The translations under genes and the position numbers were made by a program. Below, one piece after another: positions 45,901 through 55,565 of a DNA stretch of 64,000 nt (the first letter of the stretch is position 1; the number at the start of each line of letters is the position of its first letter). A model generated the notes under the pieces. The model was given only the letters and a program-made list of their open reading frames with translations, searched no databases and was not told where the DNA came from. The DNA is from Hibiscus mutabilis. Its lineage: Eukaryota > Streptophyta > Magnoliopsida > Malvales > Malvaceae. The stretch is from NCBI GenBank assembly GCA_019671005.1, contig CM033714.1, positions 85,055,909 to 85,119,908 of the forward strand, written 5' to 3'.

Positions 45901-48567
45901 TGAAGGTAGGGTTAGAGTTTTTTTAGAGAGAGGTTAGAGTCAAAAAAATGATTTGGCACATAAACTTTCATTATTCTATTATTTTAAACCCATGTCGTTA
46001 TTGTTAAAATTAAATTAATGTGACGTAATAAAATCCTATACGTATTAAAAAATAAAATATTAATTTTTTTACAAATAAAACAAGTAAAAAGCAAAATAAT
46101 TTTATAAAAAATCTAAAATATCACAATATTAAAAAATGTCAAAATTTAATATCTATTTTTGAATTATATTTATCGCTCTTTCTTTGTTTTATTGATGAGC
46201 TGCTAAACTTATCTTCTAATCAAGGTTGTTTTCAAGGTATTTTAATGCAAGTATTTGAGAGACTTCTAATCTTTGACTCTTTTTTTTTTAGTATTCTTGT
46301 ATCTTCTGCTTTATTATTATTCATTGATATGTATGTTGCATGAATTGACCACCCTACAAATTAATCTTTATATTGCTAATTGAAATTTTCTCAACCGTAA
46401 TCCAGTGTAGGTTTTGATTTATGTAGTAAAATAACATAAGGATGTGAATTATGGAGATATGAGGTCTTATTTGAATCATCTTCGATGGTGCGAGTTGGTT
46501 AATTAAGTGTTGAGTCTCTTTGATTTTAAAAGCGGTTGAAAATATATAGATTTAACTAGGAAAATAATCATTTGCTCAACTCTTTGGTTGCCGAGAAGCT
46601 AAGAAAGGATTAGGTTATTATGGCGTCTTGGATAACTACAACCAATCTATTTAAGAAGAGATTCAGATCATTATATGTTTACGTTGATGATCAAGTCATG
46701 AATCAAAACTCAAAACTTGTGACTTACCTTGACTATATATCTTCTCATTGTTCAATTCTCTTATTTACATTTGCTTTTTTTTTTGTTTAAGTTCTTCAAA
46801 TCCAACTCATACAACCGCAATTTGTTTATTTAATAAGATTAATCTATTTTTTTTGTAGATTACTGCAAAATTATTTCTAAAGTGAGAATTATATTTGAAG
46901 GAATCGACAATTTGTCACCAAAATATATATATTTAAAAATGTTAAATGATCAAAGTTAAATACATTTTAAATTTCCAAAATAAAATGTTGAAAATTCATA
47001 AAACCATTACATGTTGGATGGCGTAGCCTATCTTACATAAGACATTGCTATGACTAAGAATACAACGAAGATTCCACACGTTAACAACTTTAATGCATTC
47101 TTTGGAACTGCTATGACTATGTCTTCGTTTTATGCATAAGCGCGAAGATTCCACACAAACTAGACTAATGGGATCATGAACCTCCACAAAAATATTTAAA
47201 AGTTGAATATTTTATGGTAAAATTGTTTTTAACCCTTAAAAATTATATAATTCATTAGTAATTTTTTTTAAAATTTATAATTTTTTAAAAGATCCCAACA
47301 AATAATATTGATACCTGTCACTGCTCTAGAGTAATTGTAGTCATGTTTGATCCGCCAACTACATACTTTTTGTGTGTACGTTTGTAAATTTCCCATAAGA
47401 TTCAATATTGTCCATCTCCTTCCCAACGATTTATGTATCGAATGCAGTGCAACCTTTTCCACACCCAGCAAAGATAATTCTCCATACTCTTTACTTAATG
47501 ATTATTTTAGTATAGTATCAAAAATAAATAATCTCTTTATGAATAAAAATGGTGAGTCAATAAATGATAAAAAATTTGACATAATTTGACAGGATAATAT
47601 ATTTTAAAAAAAATTATATTTTATATAATTTTATAAAATTATTTTTGATTGTTGTGTTATTCTGTAAAGTCAGCATATTTGCCTATATAACACTGCTATG
47701 ATAGTATGCACTGTCATGTAAGTTTGTCACGTTATTTTAAGTCATTTAATCTTAGTTGACTAATAGTTTTTATTCACGAATGGGCTATTTTAACCCAAAA
47801 TAAAACGACGAGAGTTAAAATGTTTAAAAAAAAGAATAAAGCTCAAATGACTATTCAGTCAAATGTTAGGGACATTTTTCCGCTTTATGTCATTATTATT
47901 TTTTACAAAAGAACAATATTTATATTTTTAATAAAAATGTTGAAATTCGAACTCACATAGAATATAAATGTAAATGAACATTTTTGACCACTCAACCAAT
48001 TAAAGGATTTCTATTTTTTTATTAGATAAGAGGTATTACATTCTCATACCGGAATTCGAACTCATACAAGATGGGACAATATGAGTATCCTTAGCCACTA
48101 AGCCAATTAGTGAATTAAAATTCTATTTTATAATTCATATATAAATATTCTTTTTTAGTATCATTAAAATCAGGTTTAACCAACTAAATATATAAATACA
48201 ATATGATAGAACTGTAGTGTAACATGTGAACTGTTCATCTTCTTCTTTCCCTCTTCTCTGTTCCGTGTTCTAAGTTTTGCGATTTTTGTTGATTTCAATC
48301 ACTGAATTTCTTATTTCTTCTTTCCCAAGATTGCCATCTGCCCATTTGACGCTCAGCTATTGTCTTTTGGTCCCTCTTAAAAAACTAAATTCATGCTCAC
48401 CCCCTTAAAAATCATGGCTCCGCCTCAGTATAGGTGCATTTGAAATTAAAATAAAAGAAATCCTGTATGAATATAATTTGTTTTAAATCAAGAGAAAAAA
48501 TGTATTAAGATGGCGCCTTTGTTTTTGCTTCTTTCTTTACGTTTGAGTAATAGAAATTCCTAGCAAT
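45901..48567. other. AT-rich spacer with copies of neighbouring repeats
   Basis: About 46900-47180 is an inverted copy of the segment at 53765-53990 (ACATGTTGGATGGCGTAGCC against GGCCACGCCATCCAACATGT). From about 48330 to 48567 is another copy of the array segment at 41010-41270, interrupted by the LTR element. A short inverted-repeat-like text lies near 47200-47300. No gene recognised. Confidence 0.55.
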
Positions 48568-49552
48568 TGTCACGGGGCTAGATTTTGACTCTAGCTGATC
48601 CGTGCGGCCTTAGACGCCTTCGACGCAAATCAGTCGATTCCTATGCCTAAGTCAGCCTTCAACCAGCCTTGTGAGTACTCCTGCTCGACAACGGCTTCGA
48701 CCAGCACTCCAGGATTCGATGAACCTCGTCACTGACACCACTTGTGTCGCGAGGCTATACCTTTGCCAGACGAATCGTGCCGGACCTTAGTCGCTTTCTC
48801 GGTTGAAACGTCGACTAAGTCACCCTGAAGTACCTTGTCACGGTCTTAGGTGAAGATCTCTCGACAAACACCTAACTCAATCAGGATTCTCGCTCTGGAA
48901 GATCGAACACTCCTCGAAGCCCTCGAACGAAAGATCGTTCTAAGAGAAAGCTAATCAAAGAACAACAGAAAGAGATGGGCAGCTAGAACAACGAAGAACA
49001 CTCAAGAACAACAAAGAACACTCAAAGAGTTTTAGAGTAAATGCTTCTTGTATTACTCAAAGTGAAGTATGAAGTGAAGTGAATTACAATGAGGAGGGAG
49101 CCTCTATTTATAGTTGAACTCCCCTACATCCAACGGCTCAGTTTAAATTACATCGACGATCGAGATTGATCTTATCTTATCTTATCTGATCAAATCTCAA
49201 TTTCAAATCTCTAATTATCACAAACATTATCTACACATTATATTCAAATAAATGGATAATGATTTGACCAATTTACCCTCATGAATCCTCCATGGATTTG
49301 GCTAAGTCTTGTGGGCTTGCGGGCTCTTTAGCATTCTCCAAGTGCCGGGCCAAGTGTGATGGTCTTGGCAAGCCCGTTCCACCGCGCAAACTCTCTTTGG
49401 CTGATTCTTGCGCCAATGCCTCGGTCCCAAAGGTATGGTCCTCGCCATTCTCCGAGTACTGGGCCACATTTGGCAAGCCCGTTGCATTGCGCACAACCTC
49501 CCTATTTGTTGCTCGCGCTAATGTCTCGATCCAAAAAGTTTGGTCCGTGACA
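48568..49552 (-). repeat. Left LTR (3' LTR in transcript sense)
   Basis: 985 bp; begins TGTCACGGGGCTAGATTTTG and ends TTTGGTCCGTGACA. It pairs with 52776-53760 of equal length. Contains a tandem CTTATCTTATCTTATCTGAT near 49168. Confidence 0.93.
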
Positions 49553-49566
49553 ATCTCCCCACTTGA
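49553..49566 (-). other. Polypurine tract
   Basis: Minus strand reads AAGTGGGGAGAT immediately before the LTR's TGTCAC, the expected plus-strand primer position. Confidence 0.75.
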
Positions 49567-50039
49567 CTTAGCGACGCCGTCGCCGCTGCACTCAACGATC
49601 CCGGGGCAGGGTCAACTTGTTTACTCGTCGATGCCTCGGCTTCATGCAATTCCCCCCCATATGAACTCGCGCCTCGCGCCTCAAATCTGTCGTTGAACAT
49701 CGCGTGCTAACACGCCTCTTGATACATCTCCCTTGTAGGAGCACTCTCCCACAAACTCTGATTTACCTCGACTCAGACCCACTTGGTTCTGCGGCAAAGA
49801 CTTGGAAGTTGTCACAACATTGAACCACAGTGAACTCTCGATTCGTCGACAACTCGCTTGCCCTTTGAACTCGAAAGGTCTCTTCCAATCTTCTTTCCCC
49901 CCGATCAAGACTAGGTCTCACTTGACCTACGCTCATCAACAACGGCAAATCAAAACCAAAAACACTAGGAACGTGTTTGAGATGTAACTTTTCCTCGGTC
50001 ACATTTACTCTAAAATGGGTCAGCCCTTCTTTCTCCTTG

Positions 50040-50282
50040 AAGTCTGGGCCCCTCTGCATTGAACCTTCCTCATCGAAGTTCTTTGCATGCATCGGCACTT
50101 TCGCCACAAAGTCCGTTGCGTTACTCTGCATCGGCACTTCTTCCCTGAAGTCCGTTGCTTCTGGTTGCACCCGCCCTTCTGACTTGAAGTTTGGTGCTCT
50201 CTTGCATCAATCCTTCTTCCTTGAAGTTCAGTGCTTTCTCTTGCGTCGACACTTCCTACCTGAAGTTCGTCGCTCGTTTCCC
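50040..50282 (-). repeat. Degenerate tandem repeat of about 40 bp, 5-6 units
   Basis: Units of the form TGCATCGGCACTTCTTCCCTGAAGTCCGTTGC... repeat about every 40 bp, with one more copy at 50600. On the minus strand they encode a degenerate peptide repeat (ATDFREEVPMQ, ATDFVAKVPMH, NFDEEGSMQR) downstream of the gag-like ORF. Confidence 0.75.
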
Positions 50283-52394
50283 ACCTTACCCATTGGTGGT
50301 GTCTCCATGGTTACTATGTCCCCTAACGGCTTGGCCCCCTTCGACTCTACAATGGTCTCAAAAGTGATGCTCTTACCCCGAACATCCTCGGCAAGCTCCT
50401 CGGTAGCCTTCTCGGACATGGTCACCCCTTTCTGCTTTCGGTCCCCCTTGGCCTTGGCAGAACTCGACGTTATCGGATCAAGCGATACAGCCTCGCTCTC
50501 TTCGGGCTCACCCAACTCCTTGGATGGCTTGACTCGATCTAGGCAATCTCGCAATTTGTGAGGCCCCTTACACTGGTAACACTCTAGTTGCTTAATCTTG
50601 CGTCGGCACTTCTTTCTCGAAGTCCTTCGCTTCTTTCCCACCTTGCCCATAGGTGGCATCTTAACGGTTGCTATGTCCCTCGACGGCTCAGCCCCCTTCG
50701 ACACTGTACTGGTCTCAAAAGTAATGTTCTTCACTCGAACATTCTCGGCAAGCTCTTTCCCAGCCTTCCCAGACATCTTCAACCCATTCTGCTCATTGTC
50801 TCCGCTTACCTTGGCAGAACTAGATAACTCGGAACCAATTTTCACAGGCTCTTTACTCTTGGCCTTGTCCTGTCCCTCGGACCACTTGGCTCGAAACGGG
50901 CATCTCCGCAACTTATGAGGTCCCTTACATCGGTAACACCTCAATTGCCTCGTCTTTACCCTCGGCTTGACAGCTTCCTCACTTGCTATCGCACCAAGTC
51001 TAATCACTAGCTGGACTACTTTGGCACTCGTAGTCGAACCACGGCTCTCCCTTTGCTTGGCGGCATTGACACTCACAATCGCCCCAAGTCTCATTGCTGG
51101 CTGGACTACTTTGGCACTCGTAGTCGAACCACGGCTCTCACTTCGCTTGGAGGCATTGACACTCGCAATCGCCCCAAGTCTCGCTACTTCTCCCTTTGAC
51201 TCGTCTGCTGTCTTCACCATGGCAGCTAGGCGGTTCTTCTCGGGACATCCCCTTATCAAATGAGGACCACCACAAAAGTAGCACTTCATCTTCTTTCTCC
51301 CCTTCTTTTCTGGCACGGACTTAGCATCACCATTCCCTTTGTCTCTCGAACTGGGCATGGTTGACTCAACACTCGCCTGCTTACATCTTGCGGGCTCGGT
51401 CAGAGGTTCGGCAACAACGAAAGCCTCTGAAAGTCTCTGGGCATCTCCCTGCTCTACTGCGAGCTTCGCCCCCGGTCTAAATCCCTCTAAGAAGGTCTTG
51501 AGCGCGTCACATTCGCTCATTGCCTTCTTGCAACTGAGCAGCTCCCTCTTGAGCTCATCCACTTCTTTTCGCAAAGCTTCCATCTCAGCTTCACTCGCAT
51601 TACTCCCTCGAACAGTCACCAACTTGTTGAAAACTTCTCGTGTCTCGTCCTTGAACTGGTCATCTATAGACTCTACCTCGTCAAGACGGGACTCGAAAAC
51701 ACCTTGGGTCTGCTTGGCCTCCTCCTCGGATTTCTCAAGTCTACAAACCTTCTTTCCCAACGACTCCAATTCCGCCTTCATTGCCTCTACTGCATCTTGA
51801 AGGGAATCATCTTGTTGGTTCAACTTCTCGTACACTGAGTTGAGAACTTCTTGGATCTCCTTCGCGGTTTCCTCCTTGGAAGAACTCTCCGCTTTTTGCA
51901 AATCCACCATCTTGGCTTTACAAGCACAACTCTCTCGAACTTCCTCCAACTCGTTGAGGATGCGTTGCGTCTCGTCATTGAACTTGCCCTCCATGGACTC
52001 TAACTTTTCAAGACGTGACTCCACAACACTCCGGGTCTTTTTGGCCTCTTCTCTTAGAGTTTCCACTGCAGCCTCTAAGGAATCGCCACGCTCAGATATC
52101 TTCACATCCAAGCCATTAAGAGCCCATTGAACCTCCTCTTGGAACCCTTCTAGAGACTCTAACATCTCAATATCCAACGAACCCAGCTTCTCAAGGTTTA
52201 CTGACTCTAGCTGTTCAAACACCATCTCGGCCTCCTTCTTGAAGTCCAAGAGTTTATCGACCCAAGCCTCCACAGCTGTTATGAATTCAAGATTCGAGTG
52301 TACCTTACTTTCAAGACGGTTGCTCATCTCGTCAAATTCGTTCAGAGTCTTTCTTACATCGTCCATTGTCAGTGTCTTCTTCTTTGGTGCCATC
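50228..52394 (-). CDS. Gag-like protein with duplicated coiled coil and three zinc knuckles
   Basis: 721 residues from ATG 52394 (MAPKKKTLTMDDVRKTLNEF); upstream in-frame starts are non-ATG. Residues about 1-300 are a long charged coiled coil with an internal duplication: EAAVETLREEAKKTRSVVES..LEKLES matches DAVEAMKAELESLG...GVFESRLDEVES. Then come three zinc-knuckle motifs: CYFCGGPHLIRGC, CYRCKGPHKLRRC and CYQCKGPHKLRDC, all C-x2-C-x3-H-x4-C, one residue shorter than the usual retroviral C-x2-C-x4-H-x4-C. Between the first two are two and a half 33-residue repeats (LGAI.SVNA.K..ESRGSTTSAKVVQ). Two duplicated modules of about 120 residues (GPHKLR ... KNITFET ... MPPMGKVG.KRRTS) form the C terminus. 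Highly basic end (GRKCRRKRKH). No protease or polymerase. The knuckles suggest RNA packaging; the rest is not a known gag fold to me. Confidence 0.8.
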
Positions 52395-52761
52395 TCAATC
52401 ACCACTTTGCCACGAATAAGTCTGATCCCTGATCACTTCGACTAACTCGAACGCAAACCACCACCACGCTTATCTGCAACTACAAGCTGGAACCCACCAC
52501 ACTTGACTACACCTGCAAGTTGGCTTGAACACAAGTCACTACCACGCTTGACTGCAACTGCGAGCTGGCTCGAACTCAAGTCCCTTCCTCGACTCGCTCG
52601 GATAGCACTTATCACGACACTTCTCTGATTCCACCTCTCGTGGCTCTCTCTGTTACCAACTCTCACGGCTCTTTCTGATATCAACTATCAGCAAGACTTC
52701 GCTCCGATGCCAACTATCACGGAACCCGCTACCGGCTTTGACACCAACTTATCACCGCTCA

Positions 52762-52775
52762 GCTCTGATACCAAC
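52762..52775 (-). other. Primer binding site, initiator tRNA-Met type
   Basis: Minus strand reads TGGTATCAGAGC (52773-52762), complementary to the 3' end of plant initiator tRNA-Met, two bases inside the LTR that ends at 52776. Confidence 0.92.
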
Positions 52776-53760
52776 TGTCACGAGGCTAGATTTTGACTCT
52801 AGCTGATCCGTGCGGCCTTAGACGCCTTCGACGCAAATCAGTCGATTCCTACGCCTAAGTCAGCCTTCAACCAGCCTTGTGAGTACTCCTGCTCGACAAC
52901 GGCTTCGACCAGCACTCCAGGATTCGATGAACCTCGTCACTGACACCACTTGTGTCGCGGGGCTATACCTTTGCCAGACGAATCGTGCCGGACCTTAGTC
53001 GCTTTCTCGGTTGAAACGTCGACTAAGTCACCCTGAAGTACCTTGTCACGGTCTTAGGTGAAGATCTCTTGACAAACACCTAACTCAACCAGGATTCTCG
53101 CTCCGGAAGATCGAACACTCCTCGAAGCCCTCGAACGAAAGATCGTTCTAAGAGAAAGCTAATCAAAGAACAACAGAAAGAGATGGGCAGCTAGAACAAC
53201 GAAGAACACTCAAGAACAACAAAGAACACTCAAAGAGTTTTAGAGTAAATGCTTCTTGTATTACTCAAAGTGAAGTATGAAGTGAAGTGAATTACAATGA
53301 GGAGGGAGCCTCTATTTATAGTTGAACTCCCCTACATCCAACGACTCAGTTTAAATTACATCGACGGTCGAGATTGATCTTATCTTATCTTATCTGATCA
53401 AATCTCAATTTCAAATCTCTAATTATCACAAACATTATCTACACATTATATTCAAATAAATGGATAATGATTTGACCAATTTACCCTCATGAATCCTCCA
53501 TGAATTTGGCTAAGTCTTGTGGGCTTGCGGGCTCTTTAGCATTCTCCAAGTGCCGGGCCAAGTGTGATGGTCTTGGCAAGCCCGTTCCACCGCGCAAACT
53601 CTCTTTGGCTGATTCTTGCGCCAATGCCTCGGTCCCAAAGGTATGGTCCTCGCCATTCTATGAGTGCTGGGCCACATTTGGCAAGCCCGTTGCATTGCGC
53701 ACAACCTCCCTATTTGTTGCTCGCGCTAATGTCTCGATCCAAAAAGTTTGGTCCGTGACA
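52776..53760 (-). repeat. Right LTR (5' LTR in transcript sense)
   Basis: 985 bp, the partner of 48568-49552; differences include GAGGC for GGGGC near the start and TATGAGTGC for CCGAGTACT near the end. The transcription start and promoter of the element should lie here on the minus strand. Confidence 0.93.
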
Positions 53761-53764
53761 CAAT

Positions 53765-55565
53765 GCACTAAAGTTGTTAGCGTGTGGAATATTCGTTATA
53801 GACTTTGGTCATAGCAATAACGCCATACTCATATGTAAGATAGGCCACGCCATCCAACATGTAATGTGGCCTTATGAATTTTCAAAAATTTATTTCGGGA
53901 ATTTAAAACACATTTAACTTTGGTCAATTAAGTGGTAACTTCGAAAATTTTACAATTTGGTCAATAACATTTTCTTTAGAAGATCAATCTTACTCCTATG
54001 CATAAATCTTTCTTAGAATGCATATGGGATCCATCGTAATCCATTTATTTAGTGGGGGAATTGCCAAGGAAACTGAAAACAAGCCAACAAAAACTGAAAA
54101 CCATATAGTGGCCGACTCTTTGAATTGGTGTGGGTAACAAAAAATACAATGGGGTGAGAGAGGCTCAAACTCTCGACCTCAGGATTACTTAAAAACTATG
54201 AGACCTACGCCACCACCCCTTATTGATTGCTTCTTAAATAACGTTTTATTAGTATCTATTTGATGACCCCAAGATTGCCATCTGCCCATTTAACGCTCAG
54301 ATATGAAAAGTGAACTAAATTAGAATAAATGCTTAATGATTCCTTTGCCCCTAAACTATGCACTTTTTCTCGAGTTGGCCATTAAAGTATTTTTCGAGAT
54401 GTTCAACCCTTTAACTAAAAATCGTGAACTCATATGCCCCTCCTATGCACTCAAAGTTATGATAAAAGAAATAAGAAATTTAGGGATTAAAATCAACATC
54501 AATCACAAAAACCATAACATGGAACAGAGAAGAAGGAAAGAAGAACATGAACAATAATTCATATAGGGACTAAAATGAACAAAAAATAAAATCTGTCATA
54601 CCTAATGTGCAATTCACCCCTTTTATTTAAGTCAGGTTATTTCTTTGTTAATAAAATGACATGTAGCACGTTCTAATTGGCCCGTGCGAATTTTTTAACG
54701 GAAGGGCATATGAGGTCACGATTTTTTGTTAAAGAGGGCAAAACGTAATGAAAAATACTTTAGGGGCCAATTCGAGAAAAAGTGTATAATTTAGAGGGCA
54801 AAAGAATTATTAAGCCTTAAAAAGATAAGGTCAAAGTGACTATACAATCAAATTTTAGGGGCATTTGTTGACATTATACCTAAACTTTATCATATAAGGA
54901 GTTAAATTAAATTGCAAAACCCATTAAAGAATTTGATCATATATTCAAAATAACCACGTTTATTGATTCTGTACAATATAATACTATATTTATTTTAGTA
55001 AAAAAAGTTGGTGGTTGATTAAGTTTAATTTGGTTGACATAGTTATCGGTGCTATATATATATATAGATATTTTTTTGAAAGTCTATATACATAGATATA
55101 AGATTAAATATTTAAATATTCAAATATTTAATATCTTCCGATTTATAGGGGAAGAATTTGGAAAATTGAAATATTGTATAAAAAATATCCATGTTTAAAT
55201 AAAAAAAACAATTGAATTGATTCACTAAAGTATGCCGGGGCTTGCCAAATGGAGTATGGAATATGTGCATAAAGAAAAACTGAGCTGACATGGTTATCGG
55301 CTAATGGGAAAATCGATATTTACCCAAACAATTTAGAGTTATGATAAATGACAATCCACCTCTTTAATAAAACTAAGTACACACTAGATAGAATGTTGGA
55401 TTTCAACCTAAATTTAGGAAAAACCAATCGAGTTTAACTCAATCGGTTCATACAGTTACTTTTTAGGAGGGAGGGAACATCCGACAGCATCACAGCAACC
55501 CTATCTCCAGGCTTGGTATATTAGAAATTCAAGAGACAATTTCCGAACACTACCTAGGAGATAGC
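53765..55565. other. Spacer with repeat copies, no gene
   Basis: Continues the interrupted repeat to about 53817, then the partner of 46900-47180, and a copy of the tRNA-like segment at about 54145-54225 followed by CCCAAGATTGCCATCTGCCC. The remainder from 54830 is AT-rich DNA and the 3' flank of the CRK pseudogene. Confidence 0.5.
54326..54818. mobile_element. Inverted-repeat MITE
   Basis: Left AATGCTTAATGATTCCTTTG CCCC..., right in reverse complement AAGGCTTAATAATTCTTTTG CCC...; the arms of about 110 bp also share CACTTTTTCTCGA and GCATATGAGTTCACGATTTT-type text. About 490 bp, non-coding. Confidence 0.65.

Larger units (their letters stand above)
48564..53764 (-). mobile_element. Complete non-autonomous LTR retrotransposon with target duplication
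   Basis: Two 985-bp LTRs, 48568-49552 and 52776-53760, each TGTCAC...GTGACA and nearly identical, enclose 3.2 kb. CAAT flanks both sides (48564-48567 and 53761-53764), and removing the element restores the AGCAATGCACTAAAG text seen at 41256. Next to the right LTR, minus strand, is a tRNA-Met primer site; next to the left LTR is a purine-rich tract, so transcription is on the minus strand. The only coding is a gag-like ORF; there is no protease, reverse transcriptase, RNase H or integrase. It must depend on a partner element. LTRs differ at only a handful of sites, so the insertion is recent. Confidence 0.93.

Noticed and set aside
50588..52445. Plus-strand ORFs of up to 153 codons
   Set aside because: Antisense shadows of the gag-like ORF, serine/leucine rich as expected from complementing its codons.
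49279..53814. ORFs at 49.3-49.7 kb and 53.5-53.8 kb as genes
   Set aside because: They are the same LTR sequence present twice.
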